NCBI RefSeq assembly: GCF_036409155.1
Contig: NZ_JAZGLW010000001.1
Span: 2,232,001 to 2,296,000, forward strand
Origin: Mycobacterium sp. 050128
GTDB taxonomy: Bacteria > Actinomycetota > Actinomycetes > Mycobacteriales > Mycobacteriaceae
Direction of reading: 5' to 3'
DNA: 64,000 nucleotides
The notes beneath the pieces are model-generated. The model did not search any database and was not told the origin of the DNA. It saw nothing but the letters and a program-made list of their open reading frames with translations. The position numbers and the translations under genes are program-made. The stretch's first letter is position 1, and every line of letters starts with the position of its first letter. This document shows positions 52,120 to 61,746 of the stretch, piece after piece.

Positions 52120-54492
52120 CTACCCCTCACCGACGTCTGGGGCACGGGCTTCGTCGGGCGGCTGGTATTCGGCGTAGCGCCGGGCGAACTCGTCTCCGGG
52201 GACCGGCCATTGCTCGCCGCTGGCTCCGCGCACGACCCAATCGCCTTCGGCGGCATTCGTAGGGCCCTCCAGGGTCTCGATGGTCTCGCCCGGGTAAGCC
52301 GGGCGCGCCTGCACTCGCCCCTTGCGCTGCCACTGCCCGTCGCCCGCGGGCTCGTAGGTGTCCCGGAAGATGTCGTCGCGTACCGACCAGACCTTGCCGT
52401 CCTCGGAGATCGCCCAGTCGCCGGCATCGGCGCGCATGGTGTGTCCGGAGTCCGACGTCCAAGTCCAAGGTGCGCTTCGTTGTTCGGCGGTGACCGTGCC
52501 GACCCGGGTGAAGGACTGCCACAGCGGACGCGACCGGAAGCCCAGCTGTCGCAGGCTCCACAGCGTGCCCGCCAAACTGCGCACCGCGGCGTTGAGCAGT
52601 TCCGGGTCGCTTTTCACCACGGTCCAGTCGACGAGCTTGTTGTGGATCTTGCGTGAGTCGTCGCGTGGGGAGCCGTATTTCCAACCGTTGCGCCGGTAGT
52701 AGCGGCACCAGTCCTCGTGTTCTGCCTGGGCCATCTGCAGCGCGGAGTCGTGGTCGAAGCCCATCAGCGCAAGCTGTTCCAGCGGCGACAGCTCTGCCAT
52801 CTCGCTGCCCGATAGCTGCTGTGGCGGGCTGCCCCAGGTGTTCCAGGTATGCCCCGCGATCTGTTCGACCATCCATAGCGCGTTGCGGACCTGGCGCCGG
52901 TTGGACCCGCGGTAGAACTCGTTGAGCTCGGCCCACGGCACCGATGCTGGCCCCCGCGTCCAGCTCGGGTCGATCGTGGCGACATAGCGCTCGTGGATCA
53001 GCCGGGCCGCGCGCTCCCACGCGTCCTGAACCTGACCCTCCTCGGTGTCGAGCACCAGCGAGTAGGACTGCAGTCGGCCGACGACCTGGATCGAGTCGTC
53101 GGTGATGCTGGTGTTCAGGTCGGAGGCGTAGATGGGCATGTCGGGGAAGCGGGCGGCGAGCCTGGCCGCGGTTGTTCCGGCATGGGCGTCGACGAAGATG
53201 ACGGCGCTGGTGGCAGGGTCGACATCGCCGATCAGCTTCAGCATGGTCGGTATCGTCGGAGCCTCGGCGACCGCGTCGATCGTCGGGCCGTCCGAGGCGA
53301 ATCCGGCCTGCTGGCGGTGGAACTCGTGATCGCGCAGGTAATCTTCGGCGTCTCTTTCGACGAGGGTCAGCGCGGGCAACGCGACCGCGCCGGGTGCCGT
53401 GTAGAAGTCGCGCTCCAGCACGCGTTGGGTCAGGTCCGCGCAGAGTGCCAGTGTCAATTGCGAAGTGCCACAGACGAATACATGCTTAATCCGCCCGATC
53501 GCCAAAATGCTGTTGAGTAACCGGCCCGCGGTCACCTCGTATTTGCCGATAACGTCGGCCGCCCATCGGGTGTCCGATCCGCCGAACTGCTGGGCGCGCC
53601 ACGCCTGGGCCAGCCAGGGATCGTCCATGCGCACGATCAGCGGCAACCGCTGCTTGTGCGCGATTTCGGAGAGCCGGCGGCTGATCAGGTCCAGCCACAG
53701 CAGGTTGAGCGCCGGGTCCGGTGCCACTAGGTAGAGCCGAGAAAGGCGGCGCCACAACCGAAGTGACACCAGGGTCGACGGGGTGTTGAAGTCCACCAGC
53801 ACCACCCGGGCGCCTTGGCGGCGGGCCCGCTGGACGCGGTCGTCGCTGGCACCGGTGATGACGACCAGAGTGCTGCGTCGGTCCAAGGTGCGCGCGACGG
53901 CGCTGAGTATCGACTGGGTGTCACTGTCGATACCGACGACGGCCGTGACGGATTCGGCCCAGTTGGCCCGCATCCGGTCCACCTGGGATCGGAAGACGCC
54001 GACCACGGCACCGCCCAATCCGGTGAAAATCGCCGACAGCGCGGCGATCCGGGCCATTTCCAGGCCGACCGGCGTGGGGCTCGGGCAGGTTTTGCCGCTG
54101 ATCGAGAAGTCCCCGGTGCCGCCCTTGACCAGACTCGCCGTCGCCATCAGGGGGGTGAAGAGGGCCGGATGGTTGGCATCGTGACATCCCCAATAGGAAG
54201 TCAGCCCGAGAATCGCCGTCATCGGGACCAGACCTGCGATCAGGGTGAACGAAACACCCACCACCCGGTGGCTACCCGAGCGGAAATTCAGCACGGACGC
54301 CCAAATGAGCACGAGAACAACGACGGCGAGCGTCGGCATTGATCCCGGCCGGCCGAACCACCCCACCCAGGCTGGAAATGAGTCGTCGAGGGAGGGGCGC
54401 GCATCCAGCACGGCCAGGTAGGCGATCATCAGCAGGCCGACCGCGGTTACCGCCCAACGCAAGATGGGCGAGGGTGCCCTCGTGGGACGCAT
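52120..54492 (-). CDS. Multi-pass membrane protein with TrkA-like nucleotide-binding and RyR domains
   Basis: Protein of 790 residues. Four hydrophobic segments (about 10-29, 53-70, 77-100, 146-167) precede two Rossmann/TrkA-N-like domains (SVTAVVGIDSDTQSIL...TLVVITG near 180-290; HVFVCGTSQLTLALCADL near 337-480). Residues about 485-650 form a RyR (ryanodine-receptor type) domain with EHEDWCRYYRRNGWKYG and K-x-H-x-x-LVDW. The tail (about 675-780) has two PGDYG-like repeats (GDWAISEDGKVWSV; GDWVVRGASGEQWPV). RyR domains in bacteria are predicted nucleotide sensors. ATG 54492 has GGGAG upstream. With the adjacent TIR gene it suggests an ion-flux response to a TIR-made nucleotide. Confidence 0.83.
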   Translation of the reverse strand: MRPTRAPSPILRWAVTAVGLLMIAYLAVLDARPSLDDSFPAWVGWFGRPGSMPTLAVVVLVLIWASVLNFRSGSHRVVGVSFTLIAGLVPMTAILGLTSYWGCHDANHPALFTPLMATASLVKGGTGDFSISGKTCPSPTPVGLEMARIAALSAIFTGLGGAVVGVFRSQVDRMRANWAESVTAVVGIDSDTQSILSAVARTLDRRSTLVVITGASDDRVQRARRQGARVVLVDFNTPSTLVSLRLWRRLSRLYLVAPDPALNLLWLDLISRRLSEIAHKQRLPLIVRMDDPWLAQAWRAQQFGGSDTRWAADVIGKYEVTAGRLLNSILAIGRIKHVFVCGTSQLTLALCADLTQRVLERDFYTAPGAVALPALTLVERDAEDYLRDHEFHRQQAGFASDGPTIDAVAEAPTIPTMLKLIGDVDPATSAVIFVDAHAGTTAARLAARFPDMPIYASDLNTSITDDSIQVVGRLQSYSLVLDTEEGQVQDAWERAARLIHERYVATIDPSWTRGPASVPWAELNEFYRGSNRRQVRNALWMVEQIAGHTWNTWGSPPQQLSGSEMAELSPLEQLALMGFDHDSALQMAQAEHEDWCRYYRRNGWKYGSPRDDSRKIHNKLVDWTVVKSDPELLNAAVRSLAGTLWSLRQLGFRSRPLWQSFTRVGTVTAEQRSAPWTWTSDSGHTMRADAGDWAISEDGKVWSVRDDIFRDTYEPAGDGQWQRKGRVQARPAYPGETIETLEGPTNAAEGDWVVRGASGEQWPVPGDEFARRYAEYQPPDEARAPDVGEG

Positions 54493-54615
54493 CCGCCGAT
54501 CTCCCTTCGCGCGGTATCGGCTGCTCGGACGTCGAACAGTACACGCAAAAGATTGGGCGAAGGCAATGATTTGGTACGAGCGCGAATTAGCTAGTCCGCC
54601 AACAGCAGCGGGCCG

Positions 54616-55290
54616 CTAGCCGACGAATCGCGACAGCCGCGCCGACAGGTGCGGGACCAGTCCGCCGTCGGCGTCCACCCGCTCCTCCACGTAGGCGAGG
54701 TCGCCGCCTTCGACGATGCCGTAGAGGCGCTTGGCGCCGCCGACCAGAACACCCGACCGGCTGCGGGCCAGGGCATCGGTCACCAGCTCCCACGACGACT
54801 GGTTGCGCGGTCGCCCGTAGAAGAGTTCGACGTAACCGGACGAGTGGGCGAGCAACAGCTCGATGGCCTGGGATTCACTCGGGTCGTCGGGGTCGAGGAC
54901 AAACCGCCAGAAGCCCGTCTCGCGCAGGCCGGGCTCCTGGTAATTGCCCGCGGTGTCCAGGCGCCAGGATCTGGCTTCCCAATTCAGGTAGTCGCCGCCG
55001 TCGTGGGAGACCACGATCTGCTGACCGAATCGGTAGTCGCCATCGGGGCCCCCGATATTTCGGCCCTCGCCCTCCCCGCGCCACACGCCGACCAGCGGCA
55101 GCAAGGCCAGCAGCGCGTCGTTCAGGTTGGCGCCTTCGCGAAGGTTCGCCGTGTCGGGCGGGACCGGCAGATCGTCGAAGGCGGGGATGTTGCGGGCCGC
55201 GGTCACCTTGGCGCGTTCGGCGGCGGCAGCCACCGCGCGGTCACTGGAGGCTGCAGAGCCGGCCGCTCCCTCAGGGTCCTCGTACGTCAC
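54616..55290 (-). CDS. Nitrobindin-like haem-binding beta-barrel protein (Rv0813c-like)
   Basis: Protein of 224 residues with the fatty-acid-binding-protein-like barrel of nitrobindins, which hold ferric haem and can isomerise peroxynitrite. The GxWxGxG motif appears as [10 protein letters not shown], and the C-terminal [11 protein letters not shown] supplies the haem-ligand His. A 45-residue acidic/Ala-rich N-terminal extension precedes the barrel. GTG at 55290 overlaps the stop of the small membrane-peptide gene by 4 bp (GTGA), so translation depends on it. Syntenic with Rv0813c. Confidence 0.9.
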   Translation of the reverse strand: MTYEDPEGAAGSAASSDRAVAAAAERAKVTAARNIPAFDDLPVPPDTANLREGANLNDALLALLPLVGVWRGEGEGRNIGGPDGDYRFGQQIVVSHDGGDYLNWEARSWRLDTAGNYQEPGLRETGFWRFVLDPDDPSESQAIELLLAHSSGYVELFYGRPRNQSSWELVTDALARSRSGVLVGGAKRLYGIVEGGDLAYVEERVDADGGLVPHLSARLSRFVG

Positions 55291-55385
55291 GACTCGTCGG
55301 TGATGAGCCGGTAGAGGGTGTACAACGCAAACCAGGAGATGACCACGACTGCCGCGACCAGCATGATCTCGAAGAAGAGCACCAC
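55287..55385 (-). CDS. Leaderless 32-residue membrane peptide coupled to the nitrobindin gene
   Basis: Reads [20 protein letters not shown] then [12 protein letters not shown], a single transmembrane helix with an acidic C-terminus. GTG at 55385 lies 6 nt after TAGACT on the coding strand, a leaderless signal like that of purL, and its stop overlaps the nitrobindin start (GTGA). So one leaderless mRNA would carry both genes. Too short for usual gene calling but supported by promoter spacing, the hydrophobic helix and the coupling. Function unknown; a membrane anchor or partner for the haem protein is possible. Confidence 0.75.
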   Translation of the reverse strand: MVLFFEIMLVAAVVVISWFALYTLYRLITDES

Positions 55386-55391
55386 GCTACG

Positions 55392-55397
55392 AGTCTA
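55392..55397 (-). promoter_or_regulatory. -10 element of the leaderless membrane-peptide/nitrobindin mRNA
   Basis: TAGACT on the minus strand, 6 nt before the GTG at 55385; identical hexamer and spacing to the purL promoter. Confidence 0.6.
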
Positions 55398-55450
55398 TTC
55401 GCCTCGCGCCGTCGACCGCGCTTCCGGGGATCCCGGTCGCACGTCAACGG

Positions 55451-55753
55451 TCACGCGATCTTGACGTCCACCTCGTGGATACCGGCGCCCGACGGCGCGA
55501 CGACAGCGTCGCCGTTGCCCGCCTTGGACAGCGCCCGCAGCGTCCACGCTCCCGGTGCCGCGAAGAACCGGAAGTCGCCGGTGGCCGACGCGACGACCTC
55601 TGCCGTGAACTCGTCCGACGAGTCCAGCAGGCGGACAAACGCGCCACCGACGGCCTGGCCGTCGCGGTCGACGACGCGGCCGGTGATCACGGTTTCCTTC
55701 TCCAGGTCGACGCTGGCCGGCAACGTCTGTCCTTGCCTAGGTGCAGAGCACAT
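55451..55753 (-). CDS. sseC2: DUF1416 protein of the sulfur operon
   Basis: Protein of 100 residues with a carboxypeptidase-regulatory-like beta sandwich (TVITGRVVDRDGQAVGGAFV then FRFFAAPGAWTLRAL). The N-terminal MCSAPRQGQTLP carries the conserved Cys. Always paired with the CysA-type sulfurtransferase in mycobacteria. Its ATG is 1 nt after the cysA2 stop, so it is translationally coupled. Exact function unknown; role in sulfur handling is inferred from the operon. Equivalent to Rv0814c. Confidence 0.9.
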   Translation of the reverse strand: MCSAPRQGQTLPASVDLEKETVITGRVVDRDGQAVGGAFVRLLDSSDEFTAEVVASATGDFRFFAAPGAWTLRALSKAGNGDAVVAPSGAGIHEVDVKIA

Positions 55754-55754
55754 A

Positions 55755-56588
55755 TCAGCTTCCCAACTCGATCGGGGCGCCCACCAGGGAGCCGTATTCC
55801 GTCCAACTGCCGTCGTAGTTCTTGACGTTCTTATGCCCGAGTAATTCCTGCAGAACGAACCAGGTGTGCGACGAACGTTCCCCGATTCGGCAGTAGGCAA
55901 TCGTTTCCTTGGTGCCGTCCAGGCCGGCGTCGGCGTACAGCTTGGCCAGTTCCTCGTCCGACTTGAAGGTGCCGTCCTCATTAGCTGCGCGGCTCCACGG
56001 CACGTTTATCGCTCCCGGGATATGTCCGGGTCGCTGGCTTTGCTCCTGCGGCAGGTGCGCGGGCGCCAGGATCTTTCCCGAGAACTCGTCGGGGGAGCGC
56101 ACGTCGACCAGGTTCTTGGTGTTGATGGCCGCGATGACCTCGTCCCGGAACGCCCGGATCGTGTTGTCCGGCGGCGCGGCGGTGTAGGAGGTGGCCGGCC
56201 GGCTGACGGTGTCGGCGGTCAGCGGGCGTCCGTCGAGCTCCCACTTCTTGCGGCCACCGTCGAGCAGCCTGACGTCGTTGTGGCCGTACAGCTTGAAGTA
56301 CCAGTAGGCATAGGCGGCGAACCAGTTGTTGTTGCCGCCGTAGAGGACCACGGTGTCGTCGTTGGCGATGCCGCGGTCGGACAGCAGTTTCGAGAACTGC
56401 TGGGCGTCGACGAAGTCGCGCTTGACAGGGTCCTGCAGGTCGGTGCGCCAGTCGAGCCGGATCGCACCGGCGATGTGGCCTCCGTCGTAGGCACTGGTGT
56501 CCTCGTCGACCTCGACGAACACGACGTTCGCCGTGTCGAGGTTTTTCTCAGCCCAATCGGCGGAGACCAGGACGTCAGAGCGTGCCAT
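55755..56588 (-). CDS. cysA2: Rhodanese-type thiosulfate sulfurtransferase
   Basis: Two-domain rhodanese of 277 residues that moves a sulfane sulfur from thiosulfate to cyanide or a thiol acceptor. The catalytic Cys sits in AYCRIGERSSHTWFVL (CRIGERS loop) of the C-terminal domain; the N-terminal domain (VFVEVDEDTSAYDGGHIAGA) is the inactive copy. ATG at 56588 with AAAGGA upstream. It is the second gene of a unit DUF4395-cysA2-sseC2 behind the polycysteine attenuator ORF, so expression should rise when cysteine is short. Equivalent to Rv0815c. Confidence 0.95.
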   Translation of the reverse strand: MARSDVLVSADWAEKNLDTANVVFVEVDEDTSAYDGGHIAGAIRLDWRTDLQDPVKRDFVDAQQFSKLLSDRGIANDDTVVLYGGNNNWFAAYAYWYFKLYGHNDVRLLDGGRKKWELDGRPLTADTVSRPATSYTAAPPDNTIRAFRDEVIAAINTKNLVDVRSPDEFSGKILAPAHLPQEQSQRPGHIPGAINVPWSRAANEDGTFKSDEELAKLYADAGLDGTKETIAYCRIGERSSHTWFVLQELLGHKNVKNYDGSWTEYGSLVGAPIELGS

Positions 56589-56625
56589 GGGGTGGATCCT
56601 TTCGATTACTTGCGATGAACTTGGG

Positions 56626-57102
56626 TTACGCCGGACCGGCGGTCGGTCGTGGTCGTAAGCGAACCACGAGCGGATAGAGCTGGCAGCCCAGGCAGATGCC
56701 AAAGGCCGCATTCAGGAAGGCCGCCACCAGAGCGAAGGCCGTCGCGACGACGCCCACCAGGGGCGCACCGACGGCGAATCCGGTAGTACCGACGATCGCG
56801 AAGACCAGGCCGACCAATTGGGCGAACTTCAGGGGAGCCACGGGTTCGCGCTCCTTGACCGGGCCCAGCCGGGGTGCCACCACAGTGGCGAACACCCGGC
56901 CGTAGGGGTGCCGGCGCGGGCCGCCGAGAGCACCGATCGCGAAGACAACGGCCTGCAGACCCAGGATGATCGCGGCCGCCGGCGGGCTCATTGCCGAGAC
57001 GAGCAGCGTGACGACCAGGACCGCGGTGGTGACCCAGGCGGCGAATCGGGGTCCACGAACGTCGACGCGGTCCAGCCGGGTGTTGGTATTGGTGACTGAC
57101 AC
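56626..57102 (-). CDS. DUF4395 membrane protein of the sulfur operon
   Basis: Membrane protein of 158 residues with four hydrophobic segments (about 21-58 as a hairpin, 97-135 as a second pair) and a CxxC (ICLGCQLYPL) near the C-terminus, the pattern of DUF4395. It may carry a sulfur compound or a redox pair across the membrane. The GTG at 57102 has AGGAG upstream and is the first full-length gene after the polycysteine ORF, whose stop is 95 bp away. The cysA2 gene follows 37 bp later. Function unproven. Confidence 0.85.
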   Translation of the reverse strand: MSVTNTNTRLDRVDVRGPRFAAWVTTAVLVVTLLVSAMSPPAAAIILGLQAVVFAIGALGGPRRHPYGRVFATVVAPRLGPVKEREPVAPLKFAQLVGLVFAIVGTTGFAVGAPLVGVVATAFALVAAFLNAAFGICLGCQLYPLVVRLRPRPTAGPA

Positions 57103-57197
57103 GAAAGACTCCTATTCGCCTGTTGCACGGAAAAGTAGAGACACACCACGGTGGGGTTCCGGGCTGCTCCGAGTGCTGCGCGGGCGCGCGCGGCTAC

Positions 57198-57293
57198 TCA
57201 GCAGCTACAGCAACAGCGACAACAACAGCCCGCGATGCGGCACAGATCGACTGCGCGACGCTTGGTGAGCATGAGCTCGATGCGGGATGACAC
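57198..57293 (-). CDS. Leaderless polycysteine leader peptide (cysteine attenuator)
   Basis: A 31-codon ORF that ends AGCCCRCCCSC: eight of its last 14 residues are Cys. GTG at 57293 lies 7 nt after TAAGCT, so it is leaderless. It precedes DUF4395-cysA2-sseC2. In M. smegmatis a leaderless polycysteine ORF before the same genes is reported to act as a cysteine-responsive attenuator: ribosomes stall on Cys codons when cysteine is scarce and downstream expression rises. The same position, partner genes and codon cluster make this the counterpart. Cys codons are a mixture of TGT and TGC. The 95 bp leader after the stop should hold the switch structure. Confidence 0.88.
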   Translation of the reverse strand: MSSRIELMLTKRRAVDLCRIAGCCCRCCCSC

Positions 57294-57300
57294 GTCGGTT

Positions 57301-57306
57301 AGCTTA
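57301..57306 (-). promoter_or_regulatory. -10 element of the polycysteine-leader / sulfur operon promoter
   Basis: TAAGCT on the minus strand, 7 nt before the GTG at 57293. It lies just inside the gap after the thiX stop (57323). Confidence 0.6.
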
Positions 57307-57322
57307 CCCAATGACATTGCGA

Positions 57323-57745
57323 TCAAGCCAATAGCGGTTCGAGCGCGGAGCGCAGGTCGGCGGCCTTGGGGACACCCGATGTCCGGTAACGCTGGCGTCC
57401 GTCGGCGTCGAAAATCAGGGTGGTCGGCAGCGACAAAACCGAAAACCGGCGTGCGGCTGCCGGGTTGGCGTCGATGTCGACTTCGACATGCGCCACGTCG
57501 CCGATGTTGTCGCACACCTGGCCGACCACCCGGCGGACCCGATCGCAGGGTCCGCACCACGGTGCGCTGAAATGCACAACGGTCGGCCCGGTACTGGACA
57601 GGCCCAGGTCCGCGGATTCGGCGCCGGCGCGCTCGCCGGGACCGGGATCAACCTCTTTCAGGCGTCCGGAGCGGCGGGTCATCAGCCAGCCGGCTGCTGC
57701 CGCCATGGCAACAGCCGCCACGATCGCGACGACAACGGTCGTCAT
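57323..57745 (-). CDS. thiX: Membrane-anchored thioredoxin-like protein
   Basis: Thioredoxin-fold protein of 140 residues with an N-terminal membrane anchor (VVVAIVAAVAMAAAAGWLM) and the active-site WCGPC in HFSAPWCGPCDRVRR; the cis-Pro is in VLSLPTTLIF. It should reduce or shuttle disulfides on one side of the membrane. The gene lies 13 bp after lmeA and before the sulfur operon, and the operon promoter is just downstream, so it may be co-transcribed with lmeA. Equivalent to Rv0816c. Confidence 0.92.
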   Translation of the reverse strand: MTTVVVAIVAAVAMAAAAGWLMTRRSGRLKEVDPGPGERAGAESADLGLSSTGPTVVHFSAPWCGPCDRVRRVVGQVCDNIGDVAHVEVDIDANPAAARRFSVLSLPTTLIFDADGRQRYRTSGVPKAADLRSALEPLLA

Positions 57746-57758
57746 CGCCGCTTCTCCG

Positions 57759-58565
57759 TCATGATTGCTTAAACCCTTCGAGAGTCACGGTTACTCCCGT
57801 GGTGATGCCCTCGATGATGACGTCCGAGCCGCGAGCCCCCACCGTGCGCGGCGCCACGCCGAACGGAAGTCGCTGATTGGGCAGTCTGGCGGCGAAGCCG
57901 CGCAGCACTGCGTCGCGCTTGTCGTCCGGGACGGCCTGGTTGGCGGTGTCGGGACCGGTGAGGATGCCGGTCGGGGTGAACACGAGTGTCGCCGGGTCAT
58001 CGGAGGCGATCGACAGGTCCACCGACACGCTCACCCGGTGGTCGAAGTTTGCCGATTTCGGGGTGCCGCTGAAGACCAGCCCGTGGTTGCCGGAAATGCC
58101 CGATTCGGTAGTGCCGCCGGTAGCGTCGTTGGTCTCGGCGGGGGGCGCCTCCACCATCAGGTCGCCCATGCCGAGGTAGCGGCCCAGGTGCGTCGAGTCG
58201 AGGATGATGCGGCTCTCCAGCTTGCCCACCGGCAGCTTCGCATCGGGCCTGATCAGCCACGACGCGTAGGTCAGGTCGATCGAGTGCATGGTGGCTTCCA
58301 GCGTGGCCTTGCCGGTCGGCGCGTGATCGATGCCGTTTGCCTTGATCTCCAGCTCGTTGTAGTGGCGGTGCATGGCCTCCGGAATGAACGGGAAGGCCAG
58401 GATGGCCACGAAGGGGTCTGACCCCAGATCCGCCGCGTTGCGTACGGTGCGCGAGAGGTGGTACTCGGCGTAAATGCTGGCGCCGTAGTCCACGCCGACG
58501 GCGCCGACGACGATGGCCGCCACGACGGAAACCGAGGCGATCACACTGATCAGCACCCTGCGCAT
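57759..58565 (-). CDS. lmeA: LmeA-like DUF2993 lipomannan elongation factor
   Basis: Cell-envelope protein of 268 residues, DUF2993 fold. One N-terminal membrane helix or signal ([20 protein letters not shown]) is followed by the lipid-binding beta-rich domain (IEA-type [20 protein letters not shown]). In M. smegmatis LmeA supports mannan elongation on lipomannan in the periplasm; Rv0817c is the tuberculosis counterpart. ATG at 58565 sits at the start of the helix; the frame open to 58664 adds a basic, unneeded lead. It heads the lmeA-thiX unit and is divergent from glnR. Confidence 0.88.
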   Translation of the reverse strand: MRRVLISVIASVSVVAAIVVGAVGVDYGASIYAEYHLSRTVRNAADLGSDPFVAILAFPFIPEAMHRHYNELEIKANGIDHAPTGKATLEATMHSIDLTYASWLIRPDAKLPVGKLESRIILDSTHLGRYLGMGDLMVEAPPAETNDATGGTTESGISGNHGLVFSGTPKSANFDHRVSVSVDLSIASDDPATLVFTPTGILTGPDTANQAVPDDKRDAVLRGFAARLPNQRLPFGVAPRTVGARGSDVIIEGITTGVTVTLEGFKQS

Positions 58566-58683
58566 GCGAATATTGTGGCGCAGTTCGGCGCGGCGCGTGG
58601 CGGGGGATTCCGGTCTGGACTCCCTCGTGGCGGGGCTCACAGTCGTTGGCAAGGACACGCACAAAGGCCAGGTAGCACGTTAT

Positions 58684-58707
58684 CGTTAGGTGGCCTGGCC
58701 ACTAACG
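58684..58707. promoter_or_regulatory. Inverted repeat between lmeA and glnR
   Basis: CGTTAG-g-TGGCC and GGCCA-CTAACG pair with one bulged base around a single central T. It lies 51-74 bp before the glnR start and is a good operator candidate; the loop is too small for an RNA hairpin without opening. Confidence 0.5.
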
Positions 58708-58757
58708 ACACGTGCTTTATGAATCTGGGAGATGCCTTTCCCACGAGCTGGAGGGGC

Positions 58758-60445
<1,688 letters not shown>

Positions 60446-60482
60446 AGGAAAGCGCAGGCAGAAGTGGCGTGCCAGCTGACAA

Positions 60483-60499
60483 TTCACCGCACGTTCACC
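60483..60499 (+). promoter_or_regulatory. PHO-box-like direct repeat before pstS
   Basis: TTCACC-gcacg-TTCACC: two identical hexamers with an 11-bp period, the form of mycobacterial RegX3 (PhoB-type) binding sites. It ends 12 bp before the -35 hexamer. Confidence 0.7.
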
Positions 60500-60511
60500 A
60501 CTTAGGCACTC

Positions 60512-60539
60512 TTGCCAACCGGGCGTCAGCGCATAGTTT
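60512..60539 (+). promoter_or_regulatory. Promoter of the pst operon
   Basis: TTGCCA (60512-60517) and TAGTTT (60534-60539), 16 bp apart, directly downstream of the PHO-box repeat and 46 bp before the pstS start. Confidence 0.5.
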
Positions 60540-60585
60540 CGAGCGGCGGGCCCATGCGTCGAAACTGCGTCAGAAAGCGAGATCG

Positions 60586-61698
60586 GTGAGCCTGGACAAC
60601 GTGGGCAAGGCGCTGGCGGCAGCGGTGCTGACGATCACGATGACCAGTGCGGGCCTGACGGCCTGCGGCAGCGATGAGAATCATCACGACCCGGCCTCGG
60701 CGCCCGCCGGCACGCCGACCTGCGGCGGTAAAGGCGAACTGACGGCCGAAGGGTCGACCGCTCAACAGAACGCAATGGCGATGTTCAGCCATGTCTGGGG
60801 CCAGTACTGCCCACGAAAGTCGGTGTCGTACAACCCGACGGGATCGGGAGCGGGCCGCGAGCAATTCATCGCCGGCCACGTCGATTTCGCGGGATCGGAC
60901 TCGCCGCTGATCACCGACCAGATCCTGCCCGCCACCAAGCGCTGCAACGGAAACCCCGCCTGGGACCTGCCGCTGGTGTTCGGGCCGGTGGCGCTGGTCT
61001 ACAACCTGCCCGAGGTCAAGACGTTGATCGTCAACGGCGATGCACTGGCCGGGATTCTGACCGGCCGGATCGCCGTCTGGAATGACCCCGTCCTGACGGC
61101 GCTGAATCCCGGTGTCGCCCTGCCTGACATCAGGATCGCGCCGATCTACCGGATGGACTCGTCGGGTACCACCGACAACGTGCAGAAGTTTCTGACCGCC
61201 GCAGCGCCCGAGAGCTGGTCGCGGGGAGTCGGTACCGAATTCCAGGGCGGTGTCGGCGAAGGAGCGATGAAGTCGTCCGGCGTCATCCAGGCGGTGCGGA
61301 CCATCCACGGCGCCATCGGCTACGTCGAAAAAGGCTTCGCTGACCAGGCTGGCCTTCCCTACGCGCAACTCGCCACGGCCACTGGCGTGGTCCCGCTGAC
61401 CACCGAGACGGCCAGCGCCGCGATCGACACGGCCACCTTCGTGTCGGGTGGCAACGACCTGGTGCTGAACCTGAATTCGATGTACGCCGCACAGCGGGCG
61501 GGCGCCTATCCGCTGGTGCTGGCCACCTACGAGATCGTCTGCTCGAAGGGTTACGACACCGAGACCGCCAAGGCGATCAAGTCCTTCCTGAGCGTGGCGG
61601 CGAACACCGGTCAGGCCAACCTTTCCTCGGCGGGCTACATCCCGTTGACCGATAAGGTCAAGGAGCGATTGATCACCGCGATCAATGCGATGCAATAG
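60586..61698 (+). CDS. pstS: Phosphate-binding lipoprotein of the Pst transporter
   Basis: Periplasmic-side phosphate receptor of 370 residues, lipid-anchored through Cys in LTAC (signal SLDNVGKALAAAVLTITMTS). Phosphate-binding loops AEGSTAQQNAM, PTGSGAGREQF (S/T-rich anion loops) and YRMDSSGTTDN are intact. GTG at 60586 gives the signal start; the frame open to 60469 has no ribosome site. It is the first gene of pstS-pstC-pstA-pstB, behind a PHO-box-like repeat, so it should be induced by phosphate limitation. Confidence 0.94.
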   Translation: MSLDNVGKALAAAVLTITMTSAGLTACGSDENHHDPASAPAGTPTCGGKGELTAEGSTAQQNAMAMFSHVWGQYCPRKSVSYNPTGSGAGREQFIAGHVDFAGSDSPLITDQILPATKRCNGNPAWDLPLVFGPVALVYNLPEVKTLIVNGDALAGILTGRIAVWNDPVLTALNPGVALPDIRIAPIYRMDSSGTTDNVQKFLTAAAPESWSRGVGTEFQGGVGEGAMKSSGVIQAVRTIHGAIGYVEKGFADQAGLPYAQLATATGVVPLTTETASAAIDTATFVSGGNDLVLNLNSMYAAQRAGAYPLVLATYEIVCSKGYDTETAKAIKSFLSVAANTGQANLSSAGYIPLTDKVKERLITAINAMQ

Positions 61699-61746
61699 CC
61701 CGCGGGTCCAAGGACCGACACCAAAACCAGCAATGACGGATTCACA

